A DNA stretch of 64,000 nt from Amphiura filiformis (Eukaryota > Echinodermata > Ophiuroidea > Amphilepidida > Amphiuridae): NCBI RefSeq assembly GCF_039555335.1, contig NC_092636.1, positions 56,041,706 to 56,105,705 on the forward strand. Reading direction: 5' to 3'. Shown here in pieces: positions 34,985-46,500 of this stretch. Within the stretch, counting starts at the first letter, position 1; every line of letters begins with the position of its first letter. The notes below the pieces were generated by a model, which saw only the letters and a program-made list of their open reading frames with translations, did no database searches and was not told the DNA's origin. A program made the position numbers and the translations under genes.

Positions 34985-35125
34985 TAGTGTACACATGTGT
35001 GACCAGAGATATTACCCATATAGGATTTTGACTTTTGATTAAAAACTGTCCCGTAAACAGGAATTTAGCGCAATTTTGTAACAAATTTTACCCCAATACA
35101 GGATTTTATCCGATAGGTACCACCT
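34985..35125 (+). repeat. Dispersed repeat next to the SINE tail
   Basis: Similar, in inverted orientation, to the DNA around the SINE tail at 2845-3095 (ATAGTGTACACATGTGTGAC, GTAAACAGGAATTTAG, AGGATTTTATCC). Confidence 0.45.
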
Positions 35126-36904
35126 TTACATGTTTTGGATAAAATACACTCCATCATACATGCTTTTTATCATGGGTCTTGGTGCAAACCTGAAAACACA
35201 AAACACAAACTTTAAAAAACATATTGTAGGTACACTCAAATGACTCGTAAATGTACCACCAAGATGTTTTAAAACAACCCTTTTCTAGAAAACAGAAGAC
35301 AGAAAGTGATTTTGTTCATTAGCCACATACATGTAATATGATGATCATGTTCATTTTCTGAAAAGGATCCTTGAACATTTTTTGTGGTCATGCACACATA
35401 CACTATGAAACTTGAGTGGCACCCCTGGGATGATTAACCAAGAGATATTGGAAGCTTTTTTTTTTTGTGGATACACATTCTAATCAAAGATAGCTTCTTA
35501 AGGGTGGTCTTAACCCTGGAATTATGGAAACTTTTAGGCCTCATAGCTGCTAAATTGTGGTCTAAAATATATCAATCTTGAAAATTAATATAAAAAAATT
35601 TTACTCACAAATTTTTTTTGTTACATTTCCCACAAATATTTGGGCACAAAAAAGTTCTTTGGATTTTCTCCAAAAATGAGCATTTTTGCCCAAATCCTCT
35701 CAGATGGATTCATCAAGTCTTTGCCATTCTAAATATGTATACTTTTATATACTTTAGACCAGCAATTTAGCAGTTATGAGGCTGAAAGGTTTGTTTGTTT
35801 GTTTTATTTCTTCTTTTGCCTGGGTTACTCATTCAGTGGATGTTTTAAGGTATCCTCTGTTCTTCCATGAGGCCCAGGGTTTCCATAATTTGAGGGACTA
35901 ACCTTAATTAACTTCAAAGTAAATCAAAGGCAGCACTTGTCTAAATAGAACATTTGCACAGGCATCTCAAAATGAGGTTCTTTTGTATAGTGCATGTTGT
36001 GAAGTCTTATGAATGAATGCCTACACTTATGATTCAAATGCTTTACATTAGCATTTTGTTTGTTTTTCGCCACTTTACACATTAAAAAAAGGCACCGTAA
36101 GGGAAATGAAAAATGCACTTTTTGGCATACTTTTGCATGGAATTGGTTGGTATATTATTAATGTTGAGGATCAGTGTTAATGGTCTAAAGGCTTCACAAA
36201 AAGTGATGGGGCTGTTATAAATATGCCTGCAGCTTCAAAACTATTAATTGTATTCACAATATTTTAAAATAGAAATGATGGTTTATTTTACATGCATACC
36301 CAAATTTAAACATAGCAGTTGTATTTAGCTGAATTCAGCATCAAGATACTGGTAAGTTTTACCCAGGTGGTGAGCGCTGTGCAATCTCTAAATTCAGTAC
36401 ATTTCCGTTGTCAACCGTGTAATTGAATGGGATTATTTTGAAATTTTAAAATGCTTAAAATATCACAAACAAGTAGGCCTAATGTTAATAAATAATGTTA
36501 ATACAAGCTAAACCGTTGGGGTTCGATAATGAACCCCACACCTATAACCGAGTGTATGGAAAATGCCATACGGCCGAGCAGTTTTGCCGGCTCTCTCTGA
36601 CCTCTCTCTTGCCGCCTGGTTTTACCCACAGCACTTGGATATAATAACCATTGATCGAGCAAACTGCAACTTTAAAAAAAATCTTTTAAAACAATACACT
36701 CTTGCTATTATTGAACTACATTCGAAGTAGTGGATATCAAAATACACATAAATAAACATTCATTCTTTCTATATATATGTTAAAATATTGTGAATACTAA
36801 ATATATTTGATAGGCATGTTCATAACTGAGGATGCATTACTTTTTGTAAAGTACATAATTATGACAAGTGTAATGTAACTTTGGTCCACTTTTGGAAAAT
36901 TCAT
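35126..36904. other. AT-rich DNA, no gene seen
   Basis: No exon supported. A small hairpin with arms TGGGGTTC and GAACCCCA lies at about 36517-36538. Confidence 0.4.
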
Positions 36905-38275
36905 GTTTGATGCTGTTTAAAAGTTCATCCTCATCAACTGTTTGATCATTGAATTAGCAAAATATTTTCAAGACATTTCTGATATGTGTACCTCTTTGAA
37001 TGTGTGGTATTTTCAAAGTAAAGTAAAACCTCTCATGCATATAGCAAGGTTGGTACATTTGCTATATTTGCTCTTGAAAAAAATCATATGGCCACGCGTT
37101 TTGAACTCGCCACCCAAAAATGGTGGTTTTGTTACGCTTTTCCAAATCGAGACTCGTTCAAATTGTTATATCTCTGCTGAAACAAAAGGTATTGTAGTGT
37201 GTTTGTTGTCATTTTGTAGCTAAATGAGTGCCCTAACAGACCTCCAAAGGAGAATTATTTATCAGCTAAGATAGTGGAGTTACAGTTGTTTGAGTGCAGA
37301 ATGGCCGAGGTGGTTGTTGAGGCGGTGGCGGTTGAGGCGGTGGCGGTATGTGCAAAGTCTATGGGAAATAAAGATTCTGTGTGTGCGTGTTGAATCAACT
37401 GATCATATCTTTGCATCCATATGGGCTACAGACATGGTTAAGAGCTCTTTTGAAAGATTATTAATTCTGCTAATTGTTTTTAATCATTTTGAGCTCTTTA
37501 TGATTGGTTTAGTCTATAAAATGCAAACTTTAATGTACAAAACTACCCGTTTTCATATTAAACACTGTAGTAAGCAATGCGGATGTCTTCAAAATCAAAA
37601 AGTTGCTGTAAATTTTTAATTACTTATCCTATCAAAGTCAAAGTTGACATTTTCTGAGAGGAAATTTGATGAGGAATCTAAATATGGACTTACTTTTTCT
37701 GTATGGGTTAGGGGTAGAATGTTTCAGTTCAAAATATGTTGAATTGTAAAAAAATTTGAACATATTTTGGGACACCCTGTATCCGACATTACCAAACAGC
37801 TGTGATTTTTTTTCTTCCAAAGTCAGTAGGGTCCCCCTAACCTCTAACCAAATCAATGTTGTTTACTTTCAGTTTATAATTGCAAGTTAGTAACAAGCAA
37901 TGCATCAAGTGACCCATTTTTATTTGGAATTTTTTATTCCACCCTGTATAACTTCAAGGTCACCCTGTACAATGAGTTGAAATGTGTATATTTAAATTGC
38001 TTTTGCCTTCAGCTTTCCAAAAATGTATACTTTTGCTAGTTTAGGGTTGATAGTTGTGGAGATATTCTAATTTGAAACATGATTGGTGTAAAAATTCATA
38101 ATATTTGTGATGTAACGCTAAGGGTGGCGAGTTCAAAACGCACGGCCATATTTGATGTTGGTTTAAAAAAGTTCATCAACCCTTTGATCATTGAATTAGC
38201 AAAATATTTTCAAGACATTTCTGATGTGTGTACCTCTTTGAATGTGTGGTAATTTCAAAGTATTAAGTTAAAGCC
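36905..38275. repeat. Composite repeat: 100-bp direct copies around a TIR segment
   Basis: A block of about 100 bases (TTTGATCATTGAATTAGCAA, TTTCAAGACATTTCTGAT, GTGTACCTCTTTGAATGTGT) occurs at about 36925-37022 and again at about 38175-38270. Between them are 28-base inverted ends: ATGGCCACGCGTTTTGAACT plus CGCCACCC (37088-37115) and the complement (38122-38149). This marks a TIR element of about 1.06 kb, or part of a larger composite. A GGCGGTGGCGGTTGA simple repeat lies at about 37308-37347. No coding gene. Confidence 0.5.
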
Positions 38276-38499
38276 ACTCAAACATTATACATGTAGTGTG
38301 TAGCAATGGTGCATTTTGCCATCAGGCCACCTCATCATGACATAATTTTTTATTCTTTTGTCAGTTCAGGGCAGGGATTTGTAAGATTCATTATGAACAT
38401 ATTTTGTACATTATGATATTGCAGATGAGGTGGATATGCCATCAATTTTTTTTTAAAGGCATTACATCTGTGTGACCTACATTACGTTGAAACACAGTT

Positions 38500-38735
38500 C
38501 GAGGGTTGACAGACAGAAGGCCTTAACTCACTTTTGGCCATTTTGAGATTTTGGTACCAAAATAATCTGTAATACCACAGATTCTTAAAATCATAAAGCC
38601 TTACCTCAATTCAACTTCCTATTGCATCTATAGCACAATAAATACTTGGTCACATCTCAATGCAAAAATATTATTTTACTCATTTTTCTCAAAAAGGCAC
38701 TTTTTGAGTTAAGGCCTTCTGTTTGTCAACCCTCG
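38500..38735. mobile_element. 236-bp MITE with 32-bp inverted ends
   Basis: CGAGGGTTGACAGACAGAAG and GCCTTAACTCA (38500-38530) are matched by TGAGTTAAGGC and CTTCTGTTTGTCAACCCTCG (38705-38735) with one mismatch. AGTT precedes the left end and follows the right end, a possible 4-bp duplication. Confidence 0.7.
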
Positions 38736-39247
38736 AGTTGTTGGAAACCCAAATTTGAAGAATGACAGGATGTAAAAGTAAAGTATGTTTGCTTTATACA
38801 TATAAAGATAATAATAGTTAAATGCATAAATGTCAAATTAGCAAGCCCCACAAAATAGTTAAATATAAATTGGCCAAGAAATCTAAATTGATAAAAAAGA
38901 CAGGTGGACTGTGAAATTGATGTGAAGGACCACATATTAGTTAATCTTTTATTTTTGATTATAAGAGGAATCTGTCGATTTTTGATTTCGTCTCCGAAAA
39001 TTAATGTTTCAGAAAGGTAAATTAATTAGCAAAATAATAGATCTAGTTGATAGGAATTGATTGGTTGGTGCATTCACATGTATGTCAAGGGCCATCGCTC
39101 GGGAGGTGAGATTTCTTCAACTCACAAAAACAACATTGTTTTGCTTCAGTGATTTGTGGTCAGGGAAGTTGTATGATGGGAAGGGCTAGTTGAGTTATGT
39201 AACAATTCTTGTGTATGTATCCCAGCTCAAGATAACAGGTGCCATAT

Positions 39248-39456
39248 CAGCGTTGTAGCTAGCCAAATTTTAGTGCCGGCTAAAATTAAGAACAAATTGA
39301 ATCAGAATGGCAATTACTTGACAGTAATGGCTTTTGATAGCTGTTTTGAGGACATTTTGTCATTTTAGTGTTGGTCGGCAAGACCTATAATTCCCTCGAG
39401 TGCCGGTCGGTCAGGCCGAGTACTGGTTACTGCCGACCACCGTGGCTACAATCCTG
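39248..39456. mobile_element. Miniature hAT element with 8-bp target duplication
   Basis: TGCCATAT stands directly before the left end (39240-39247) and directly after the right end (39457-39464). Ends CAGCGTTGTAGCTAG and GTGGCTACAATCCTG are imperfect inverted repeats. It is 209 bp, with internal GCCGGC and GTCGGTC words and no coding capacity. Confidence 0.75.
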
Positions 39457-39464
39457 TGCCATAT

Positions 39465-40170
39465 TGCAGGTGGGTGATAGTTCCTATACATGTAGAACAA
39501 TGGTGAAAGGTTAGGTCACTATAGGATTTTCATGTTTTGTAATTTGTTAAATATTTCCACACCAAATTTTTAAAACTTTGCAAATACACTGTACAAACTA
39601 TTCTATAGTAAATTGATCAAAAGATGGCCACAGACTGTCTGAAGGAAGCTAGCAATGGCTGCCATGTAATCCCAGCTCTGCAGTGTTTGTGACCACTGAC
39701 TCAACATTGTCCTTATGGACTCTCAGCCTCCTGTCATGGTTTATACTTTGTGGATATGGTTTTAATTTTCTTTTACCTGTGGTGCATGAGAATTTTGCAT
39801 TGGAGGTAGGGATCCAGAGTTCTTTCAATTTGGATGGGTAAATAGGGATTATTTTCATACATATTGTTGACTGATCTCAAATTAATAGTCATCAAAACTG
39901 TAAAAATAACAAAGAAACTGTCACCATTTATTTAGACTTGGCCTGTATAATGTATGATTGCGTTGGCACTCTAGCTTATTGCCATTTGTCATCATGTACA
40001 CTATAGAATGTCCATGCTGTGAGTCAGAGTTCTTTGTGAGTACATTCTTACTCCTGACCAAATCCATAATATAACAAGCTGTTGTTAGAGAACAATTCCA
40101 TTTTAATCATGATACATTGATTCTTTGTACTTGAAGTGTTAATTAAGGAGATCTACAGCAATCTGGCCTA
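39465..40170. other. AT-rich DNA, no gene seen
   Basis: Nothing supportable beyond short chance frames. Confidence 0.35.
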
Positions 40171-40477
40171 CCTTAGGGGGCTATCATTTTCTTTGGAAGG
40201 GGGTCCCAAATTTACAAAACATCAGCGTCAATAAAATTGCAACCCCCCTATTTCGGCAACAAACATTTTATGACCCCCACCACCGATACACCTTACCCCC
40301 TAAACAGGCTAAAATTGTATTGAAATCAGTCTTTTTGAATAAAATAAACACACCATCTTGTGACTCCCTACATTTTGGTCATCAAATATTTTATGACCCC
40401 CTATTTTTCTTTCCAAAAATTTATGCCCCATATATTTGGGACCCCCCCTTCCAAAGAAAATGATAGCCCCCTTAGGG
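40171..40477. mobile_element. 307-bp MITE with GGGGGCTATCATTTTC ends
   Basis: AGGGGGCTATCATTTTCTTT then GGAAGGGGG (40175-40203) is matched by CCCCCCCTTCC and AAAGAAAATGATAGCCCCCT (40443-40473). Interior words ATTTTATGACCCCC recur two or three times. The overlapping 86-88 residue frames on both strands come from this symmetry. Confidence 0.65.
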
Positions 40478-41680
40478 AGCAACCCAATAGATCGATGACA
40501 TCCTATTGTAAACAAAACTTCTTTTGGAGGTACAATGTAGGGGTTAAACAACTTGATTATGTTTGTACAAAACATAGTAATTACAGTTATGGCCGTGATG
40601 GATTTTGGCCGAAAAATTAAACTAGTTTTGTTTATAGGTTGTCACCTGTCTTTTTGGTTGCTCCCTATGTACTGTACAAGGTATGGAAAGTATTTGTTAT
40701 TGCTTAGTACAGTGGTGATTATCATTATGTGGTGTGATCAAACAAAGTGAGTCTGAAGTTGGACATTCTAGTTTGTAGATTATGAGAAATAACTAAACTT
40801 TGATATTTTGCAACAAAAAGTAATAGTATAATAGCAATATCAGGTTTTCAGCGAAATGGTGCAAACTCCAAATTTTAGAAATATGAAAATGTGGAATTGA
40901 TTTCAGTCAACATCAGACTCATTTGTTTGATGCATCACATATTAAATCTCATATTTCATCACTTTTGGTACAAGCTTTTTCTTTTCTTTTGAGTTCTTCA
41001 TATTTGACTTTGTTCACTTGTGTGTGATATACATCTTTTTGTACTTAACATATTATAGGGCATAAACTCTTGTATTTAAAAATCAAGTTTGTGAAAAATA
41101 TATATAAGTATTAAAATAAGTTGGTGATTTTGGTATACAAATTAGTTTTCTCTGTGTCATCCTTAATATTCAAGTTTGATTTTTCTCATGATAAGGCTTA
41201 TGTAATTGCCTTGAAGACAGTTTTATAAACGTAAAAGCGGCTAACCAGAGACCATACCCACCCATCTTTTGAAAAATAAACAACCTATCTAATGAATGGG
41301 CAGTCGCACTTATGGGCTGAAAATGCATCCCCAATGAGGTAACTGTATTACATTTATAGGTTTATAAATGCGGATCACTTTTTGGGAGTGTATAAAATAA
41401 TGTACACGTACAGTGACGCATCAACATCTCAGTACAAGTACATTGCCATTTTATAGACATTTAGGGCCAGTTTCTTGAAGCATGGCTAGTGGTCAGGATC
41501 AGACTTGGATTGGGGGGCTGGGCAAAGGAGAAAAGAGAAGAGAAAAGGGGGAGAGTAAAAGTATTGCACATACAGCTCTTTATTATCTTCTGGATTTCCA
41601 ACGTTAGTAAGTTTGTGATTCCCAAGACTTAATTCTCCCGTCATTTCTCCCCCTGATCATTCAACCTTGCTATTCTGCAG
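40478..41680. other. AT-rich DNA upstream of a candidate exon
   Basis: No exon or element seen. A purine-rich patch lies at about 41527-41560. The stretch ends in a credible acceptor, TTGCTATTCTGCAG (41667-41680). Confidence 0.35.
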
Positions 41681-41781
41681 GTGTGAAGCATAATTGCTAA
41701 CATAACCAGCCATGGCAGCATCTGTTCTTCTTATGGGAGCGGCTAAACCAGTACTTCTTTTCCGCCTAAATCAAGATTTTG
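41681..41781 (+). CDS. Gene B, candidate distal first coding exon
   Basis: An acceptor ends at 41680. ATG at 41712 lies in the context CAGCCATGG and opens MAASVLLMGAAKPVLLFRL..., 23 codons. A possible donor, GATTTTG|GTCAGT (GT at 41782), leaves one base of a split codon (phase 1). That base completes GCC (Ala) with the exon at 61981, so the frame continues. The N-terminus is hydrophobic with basic residues and no acidic one before position 22, which could be a mitochondrial or signal-like sequence. The donor is not consensus at +3, so this exon is less secure than the one at 58271. The intron would be about 20 kb and hold the satellite array. Coding part is 41712-41781. Confidence 0.4.
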
Positions 41782-41885
41782 GTCAGTATTCCATGTGTCT
41801 TTGTTTTCTACACATTCTTCATATCCCCAAATGCTTGAATGTGTTTTGTGTTCTGAAATGGACATATATATTAGTTTGTTTGTTT

Positions 41886-42548
41886 TTAGCATGCAGGGTT
41901 AATTTCCAGCGTTAAATCAATGGGTAGGGCATGATTGTCAAGTTTATGCCCAACTTCATTGCCCCACTCTATTTTAAAATCAAAGTCCAGTTCATGAACA
42001 TCACTTTGCAATTGTTTGAACTGTGGGTTATTGAATTTAATTGTATAAAATGACCCAAATGGTGCAGCTGATAGTGGTATGCTAGACAATAATTGAGATG
42101 GCTGGATTTTTTTATTTTTGTTTTCATAATTTTCACTTGTTGATAATTGTTTTAAAAAATAAGCAACCTTTTGGTGTAAATTCAGGTGGCCGATCACCAA
42201 TGTAATCACCTGTTAACTAACCCACAGGACCCTCAATTCCAAGCAAATATCTAATTGGTTCAGTCAGCCAGAGTTGAAGTCCAGCCGGAATTGATAATTC
42301 AACAAGTCCTTTTGTTTTATCGTTTGTGTCAATTGTTTAACTAAGTCATCAAAATTGTACAATCCTGCCTCAACAGTAAAAGATTGTGATGAACTGCCAT
42401 TTTGTGCCCATCTGCATAATTGATCTTCGTAAATGTTGTAATAACCAATCCATATATCAATTCTATGTAAACCAATTTTGTGTCCTTCCAATGGTTCTTG
42501 CAATTTAAATGGTTTGTCTTTACTGGCGTCTGTTATTGCGAAAAACAT
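41886..42548 (-). pseudogene. Broken virus-like gene, reverse strand
   Basis: Two open pieces read leftward, 42548-42264 (94 codons) and 42209-41886 (107 codons), separated by stops. Composition and order suggest one decayed gene of at least 200 codons. The first piece starts with ATG and has a compact aromatic/hydrophobic pattern with a GLYNFDDL-type segment. That style I associate with small structural proteins of animal Polinton/Maverick- or adintovirus-like elements. The assignment is from general resemblance, without a search. It is divergent from the + strand ORF that begins 24 bases away, an arrangement uncommon for host genes. It is non-functional as it stands. Confidence 0.4.
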
Positions 42549-42572
42549 ATTTATATTATATAATATATAATT
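42549..42572. promoter_or_regulatory. AT-only gap between divergent virus-like ORFs
   Basis: The 24 bases between the two start codons consist only of A and T (ATTTATATTATATAATATAT...). TATA-type words read in both directions. It is too short to be a complete eukaryotic promoter; it could be the remnant of a compact bidirectional one. Confidence 0.25.
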
Positions 42573-42857
42573 ATGAGTATTCCATCATCGTTCAAGTTTA
42601 ATCAAGATGCAACTTATCGTGTAGGTGGAGTATATGAGCCAACACATCGATTTAGTTTAGTAAACCAAACTATACAAGTAAATAAACGCAAAACATTTTC
42701 TGTTCGCTTTCCAAATATTTGGATTGATTATAAATTACCAAGAGTAGAAAACCCTGAAATTTATAATGATTGGATCTCTAACCCAATGCAGTTTTGGCAA
42801 AACCAACTCAACATGGCTGAGGTAAACATTGGCTGTCAATCAAGCGCTGGGCTTTAG
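42573..42857 (+). pseudogene. Truncated virus-like gene, forward strand
   Basis: ATG at 42573 opens 94 codons ending in TAG at 42855-42857. The first ~85 residues look like the N-terminus of a structural protein (hydrophilic start, then WIDYKLPRVENP, a Trp/Gln/Asn-rich segment MQFWQNQLNMAE). At about 42830 the base composition changes abruptly to GC-rich, and an open stretch of some 60 codons continues in another frame to about 43030. So the gene is either frameshifted or interrupted by unrelated DNA. It is divergent from the reverse-strand remnant. Polinton/adintovirus-like origin is a guess. Confidence 0.4.
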
Positions 42858-43182
42858 CGCATGCAGCGGTTGATGGACAGCCATGCGGTGAAACAAATCC
42901 ACACAATGCATGTGAATACGCGATGCGAGTCGCTGATATGAAGGGCGAAACCAGACGATTGACGCCTCAGTGGCGGCAAGTTAGCGTATATTTTGCATTC
43001 GCGGTATCTACAAATCACGGTTGTTTGATGGCATGTAAATCATTTTCAAATAAAGGTGAACACTGATGGCGCTATTTATCTAAAATCTTGTTCCCATCTT
43101 ACATGGGGCAGACACTTGTATAATGACTTTAAAACACCAGAAAATGAGTAACAAAAAGCAAGAAAATTTTCCAAAACTTTTA
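42858..43182. other. GC-richer segment of unclear origin
   Basis: From 42843 to about 43020 CG dinucleotides (GCGCATGCAGCGG, ACGCGATGCGAGTCGC) are much denser than around it. It may be the continuation of the broken ORF or a separate insertion. Positions 43116-43190 begin a 75-bp direct duplication whose second copy is at 43226-43300 (ATAATGACTTTAAAACACCA). Confidence 0.35.
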
Positions 43183-43517
43183 TTATGAAATGTAAGGACT
43201 AACACATATTATTTCGCTATTGTATTGTATAATGACTTTAAAACACCAGAAAATGAGTAACAAAATGCAAGAAAATTTTCCAAAAACTTTTATTATAAGG
43301 AGCAGCGGACCAGAGCTGAGATTCATTCAGAGCTGTGGCTTTTGACCAATAATAACTCTATATAGTAACCTACAGCTTGTGTGTGAGACTTCATTTTCCA
43401 TGTCATTCTCTACCCAAGAACCCAACAATATATTTATGCACAAATTGAGGGCGCTATTTACATTCATTTTTAATAATGTAGCGAAATAATATGTGTTATT
43501 CCTTACATTTCATAATT
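43183..43517. mobile_element. 335-bp TIR element abutting the satellite
   Basis: TTATGAAATGTAAGGACTAA then CACATATTATTTCGCT (43184-43219) is matched in reverse by AGCGAAATAATATGTG and TTATTCCTTACATTTCATAA (43479-43514). The satellite array starts within a few bases of its right end. The second copy of the 75-bp duplication lies inside it. Confidence 0.6.
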
Positions 43518-46500
43518 TCAGTAGCTAGCAAGGTGTCTGATAAAAGTTATCTTCAGCAGATAGCAAGGTGTCTGTTTAAAGCCATCTTCAGTAGATAGTA
43601 AGCTGTCTGTTAAACGTTATCTTCAGCAGATAGCAAGGTGTCTGATAAAAGTTATCTTCAGTAGATAGCAAGGTGTCTGATTAAAGTTATCTTCAGTAGA
43701 TATCAAGTAGTGGCATATACAGAGGCAAACACACTAAAAGGCTGGCTACGCTATACTGATACCAAGGGTCTGTTAAAAGTAATCTTCAGTAGAGCTCAGA
43801 AGATAGCAATATTCCACATAAAGTTTCAGGTGAACTTTATATACGATCATTTGCAGTGCCAGGTAAGAGTGCTCCTTGTTGTTTTTAACCATCAATTAAA
43901 GAATGTTTTTATGCTCCCAAAACGTCGGTGGTTTTGTCTTTTTTTAATCTGAAGTTTGGATGATACATATTGAACAGTTTTTAACATTTCAGAAGATAGT
44001 AATTATGTCCATATAAAGTTAGGATCTGTTTAATGCTATCTTCAGTAGATAGCAACGTGTCCATATACAGTTATCTTCAGTAGATAGTAAGTAGATAGCG
44101 GGGTATGTTTAAAGTTATTTTCAGTAGATAGCAAAGATCTGTTTAAAGTTACCTTCAGTAGATAGCAAGGGTCTGTTTGAAGTTATCTTCAGTAGATAGC
44201 AAGAGTCTGTTCTTAAAGATAGCAAGGGTACGTTTAAAATTATCTTCAGTAGATAGCAAGGTGTCTTTTAAAAGGTATCTTCAGTAGATAGCAAGAGGTA
44301 TGTTTAAAGTTATCGTCAGTAGATAGTAATGGTTTGTTTAAAGTTATCTTCAGTAGGTAGCAAGGGTCTGTTTGAAGTTATTTTCAGTAGATAGCAATGG
44401 TATGTTTAAAGTTATCTTTTGTAGATATAGCAAGGGTATGCTGAAAGTTATCTTCAGTAGATAACAAGGGTCGGTTTGAAGTTATCTTCAGTAGATAGCA
44501 ATGGTATGTTTAAAGTTATCTTCAGTAGATAGCAACGGTATGTTCTTAAAGATAGCAAGGGTACGTTTTGTTATCTTCAGTAGGTAGCAAGGGTTTGTTT
44601 GAAGTTATTTTCAGTAGATAACAAGGGTATGCTTAAAGTTATCTTCAGTAGATAGCAAGGAGTTTGTTTAAAGGTATCTTCAGTAGATAGCAAGGGTTTG
44701 TTTGAAGTTATTTTCAGTAGATAGCAAGGGTATGCTTAAAGTTATCTTCAGTAGATAGCAAGGAGTTTGTTTAAAGGTATCTTCAGTAGATAGCAAGAGG
44801 TTTGTTTAAAGTTATCGTCAGTAGATAGTAATGGTATGTTTAAAGTTATTTTCAGTAGATAGCAAAGATCTGTTTAAAGTTACCTTCAGTAGATAGCAAG
44901 GGTCTGTTTGAAGTTATCTTCAGTAGATAGTAAGAGTCTGTTCTTAAAGATAGCAAGGGTACGTTTAAAATTATCTTCAGTAGATAGCAAGGTGTCTTTT
45001 AAAAAGTATCTTCAGTGGATAGCAAGAGGTATGTTTAAAGTTATCGTCAGTAGATAGTAATGGTTTGTTTAAAGTTATCTTCAGTAGGTAGCAAGGGTCT
45101 GTTTGAAGTTATTTTCAGTAGATAGCAATGGTATGTTTAAAGTTATCTTTTGTAGATAGCAAGGGTATGCTGAAAGTTATCTTCAGTAGATAACAAGGGT
45201 CGGTTTGAAGTTATCTTCAGTAGATAGCAATGGTATGTTTAAAGTTATCTTCAGTAGATAGCAACGGTATGTTCTTAAAGATAGCAAGGGTACGTTTTGT
45301 TATCTTCAGTAGGTAGCAAGGGTTTGTTTGAAGTTATTTTCAGTAGATAGCAAGGGTATGCTTAAAGTTATCTTCAGTAGATAGCAAGGAGTTTGTTTAA
45401 AGGTATCTTCAGTAGATAGCAAGAGGTTTGTTTAAAGTTATCGTCAGTAGATAGTAATGGTTTGTTTAAAGTTATCTTCAGTAGGTAGCAAGGGTCTGTT
45501 TGAAGTTATTTTCAGTAGATAGCAATGGTATGTTTAAAGTTATCTTTTGTAGATAGCAAGGGTATGCTTAAAGTTATTTCTTCAGTAGATAGCAAGGGTC
45601 GGTTTGAAGTTATCTTCAGTAGATAGCAATGGTATGTTTAAAGCTATCTTCAATAGATAGTAAGGAGTTTGTTTAAAATTATCTTCAGTAGATAGCAAGG
45701 TGTCTTAAAAGGTATCTTCAGTAGATAGCAAGAGGTATGTTTAAAGTTATCGTCAGTAGATAGTAATGGTTTGCTTAAAGTTATTTTCAGTAGGTAGCAA
45801 GGGTCTGTTTGAAGTTATTTTCAGTAGATAGCAATGGTATGTTTAAAGTTACCTTTTGTAGATAGCAAGGGTATGCTTAAAGTTATCTTCAGTAGATAGC
45901 AACAAGGGTCGGTTTGAAGTTATCTTCAGTAGATAGCAATGGTATGTTCTTAAAGATAGCAAGGGTACGTTTAAAGTTATCTTCAGTAGATAGCAAGGAG
46001 TTTGTTTAAAATTATCTTCAGTAGGTAGCAAGGGTTTGTTTGAAGTTATTTCAGTAGATAGCAATGGTATGCTTAAAGTTATCTTCAGTAGATAGCAAGG
46101 GTCGGTTTGAAGTTATCTTCAGTAGATAGCAACAAGGGTCGGTTTGAAGTTATCTTCAGTAGATAGCAAGGGTATGTTCTTAAAGATAGCAAGGGTACGT
46201 TTAAAGTTATCTTCAGTAGATAGCAAGGAGTTTGTTTAAAATTATCTTCAGTAGATAGCAAGGTGTCTTTTAAAAGGTATCTTCAGTAGATAGCAAGAGG
46301 TTTGTTTAAAGTTATCGTCAGTAGATAGTAATGGTTTGCTTAAAGTTATCTTCAGTAGGTAGCAAGGGTCTGTTTGAAGTTATTTTCAGGAGATAGCAAT
46401 GGTATGTTTAAAGTTATCTCTTGTAGATAGCAAGGGTATGCTTAAAGTTATCTTCAGTAGATAGCAAGGGTCGGTTTGAAGTTATCTTCAGTAGATAGCA

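Noticed and set aside
37290..37619. 109-residue ORF with RRWRLRRWR start
   Set aside because: The start is a GGCGGTGGC simple repeat and the rest has no coding-like features.
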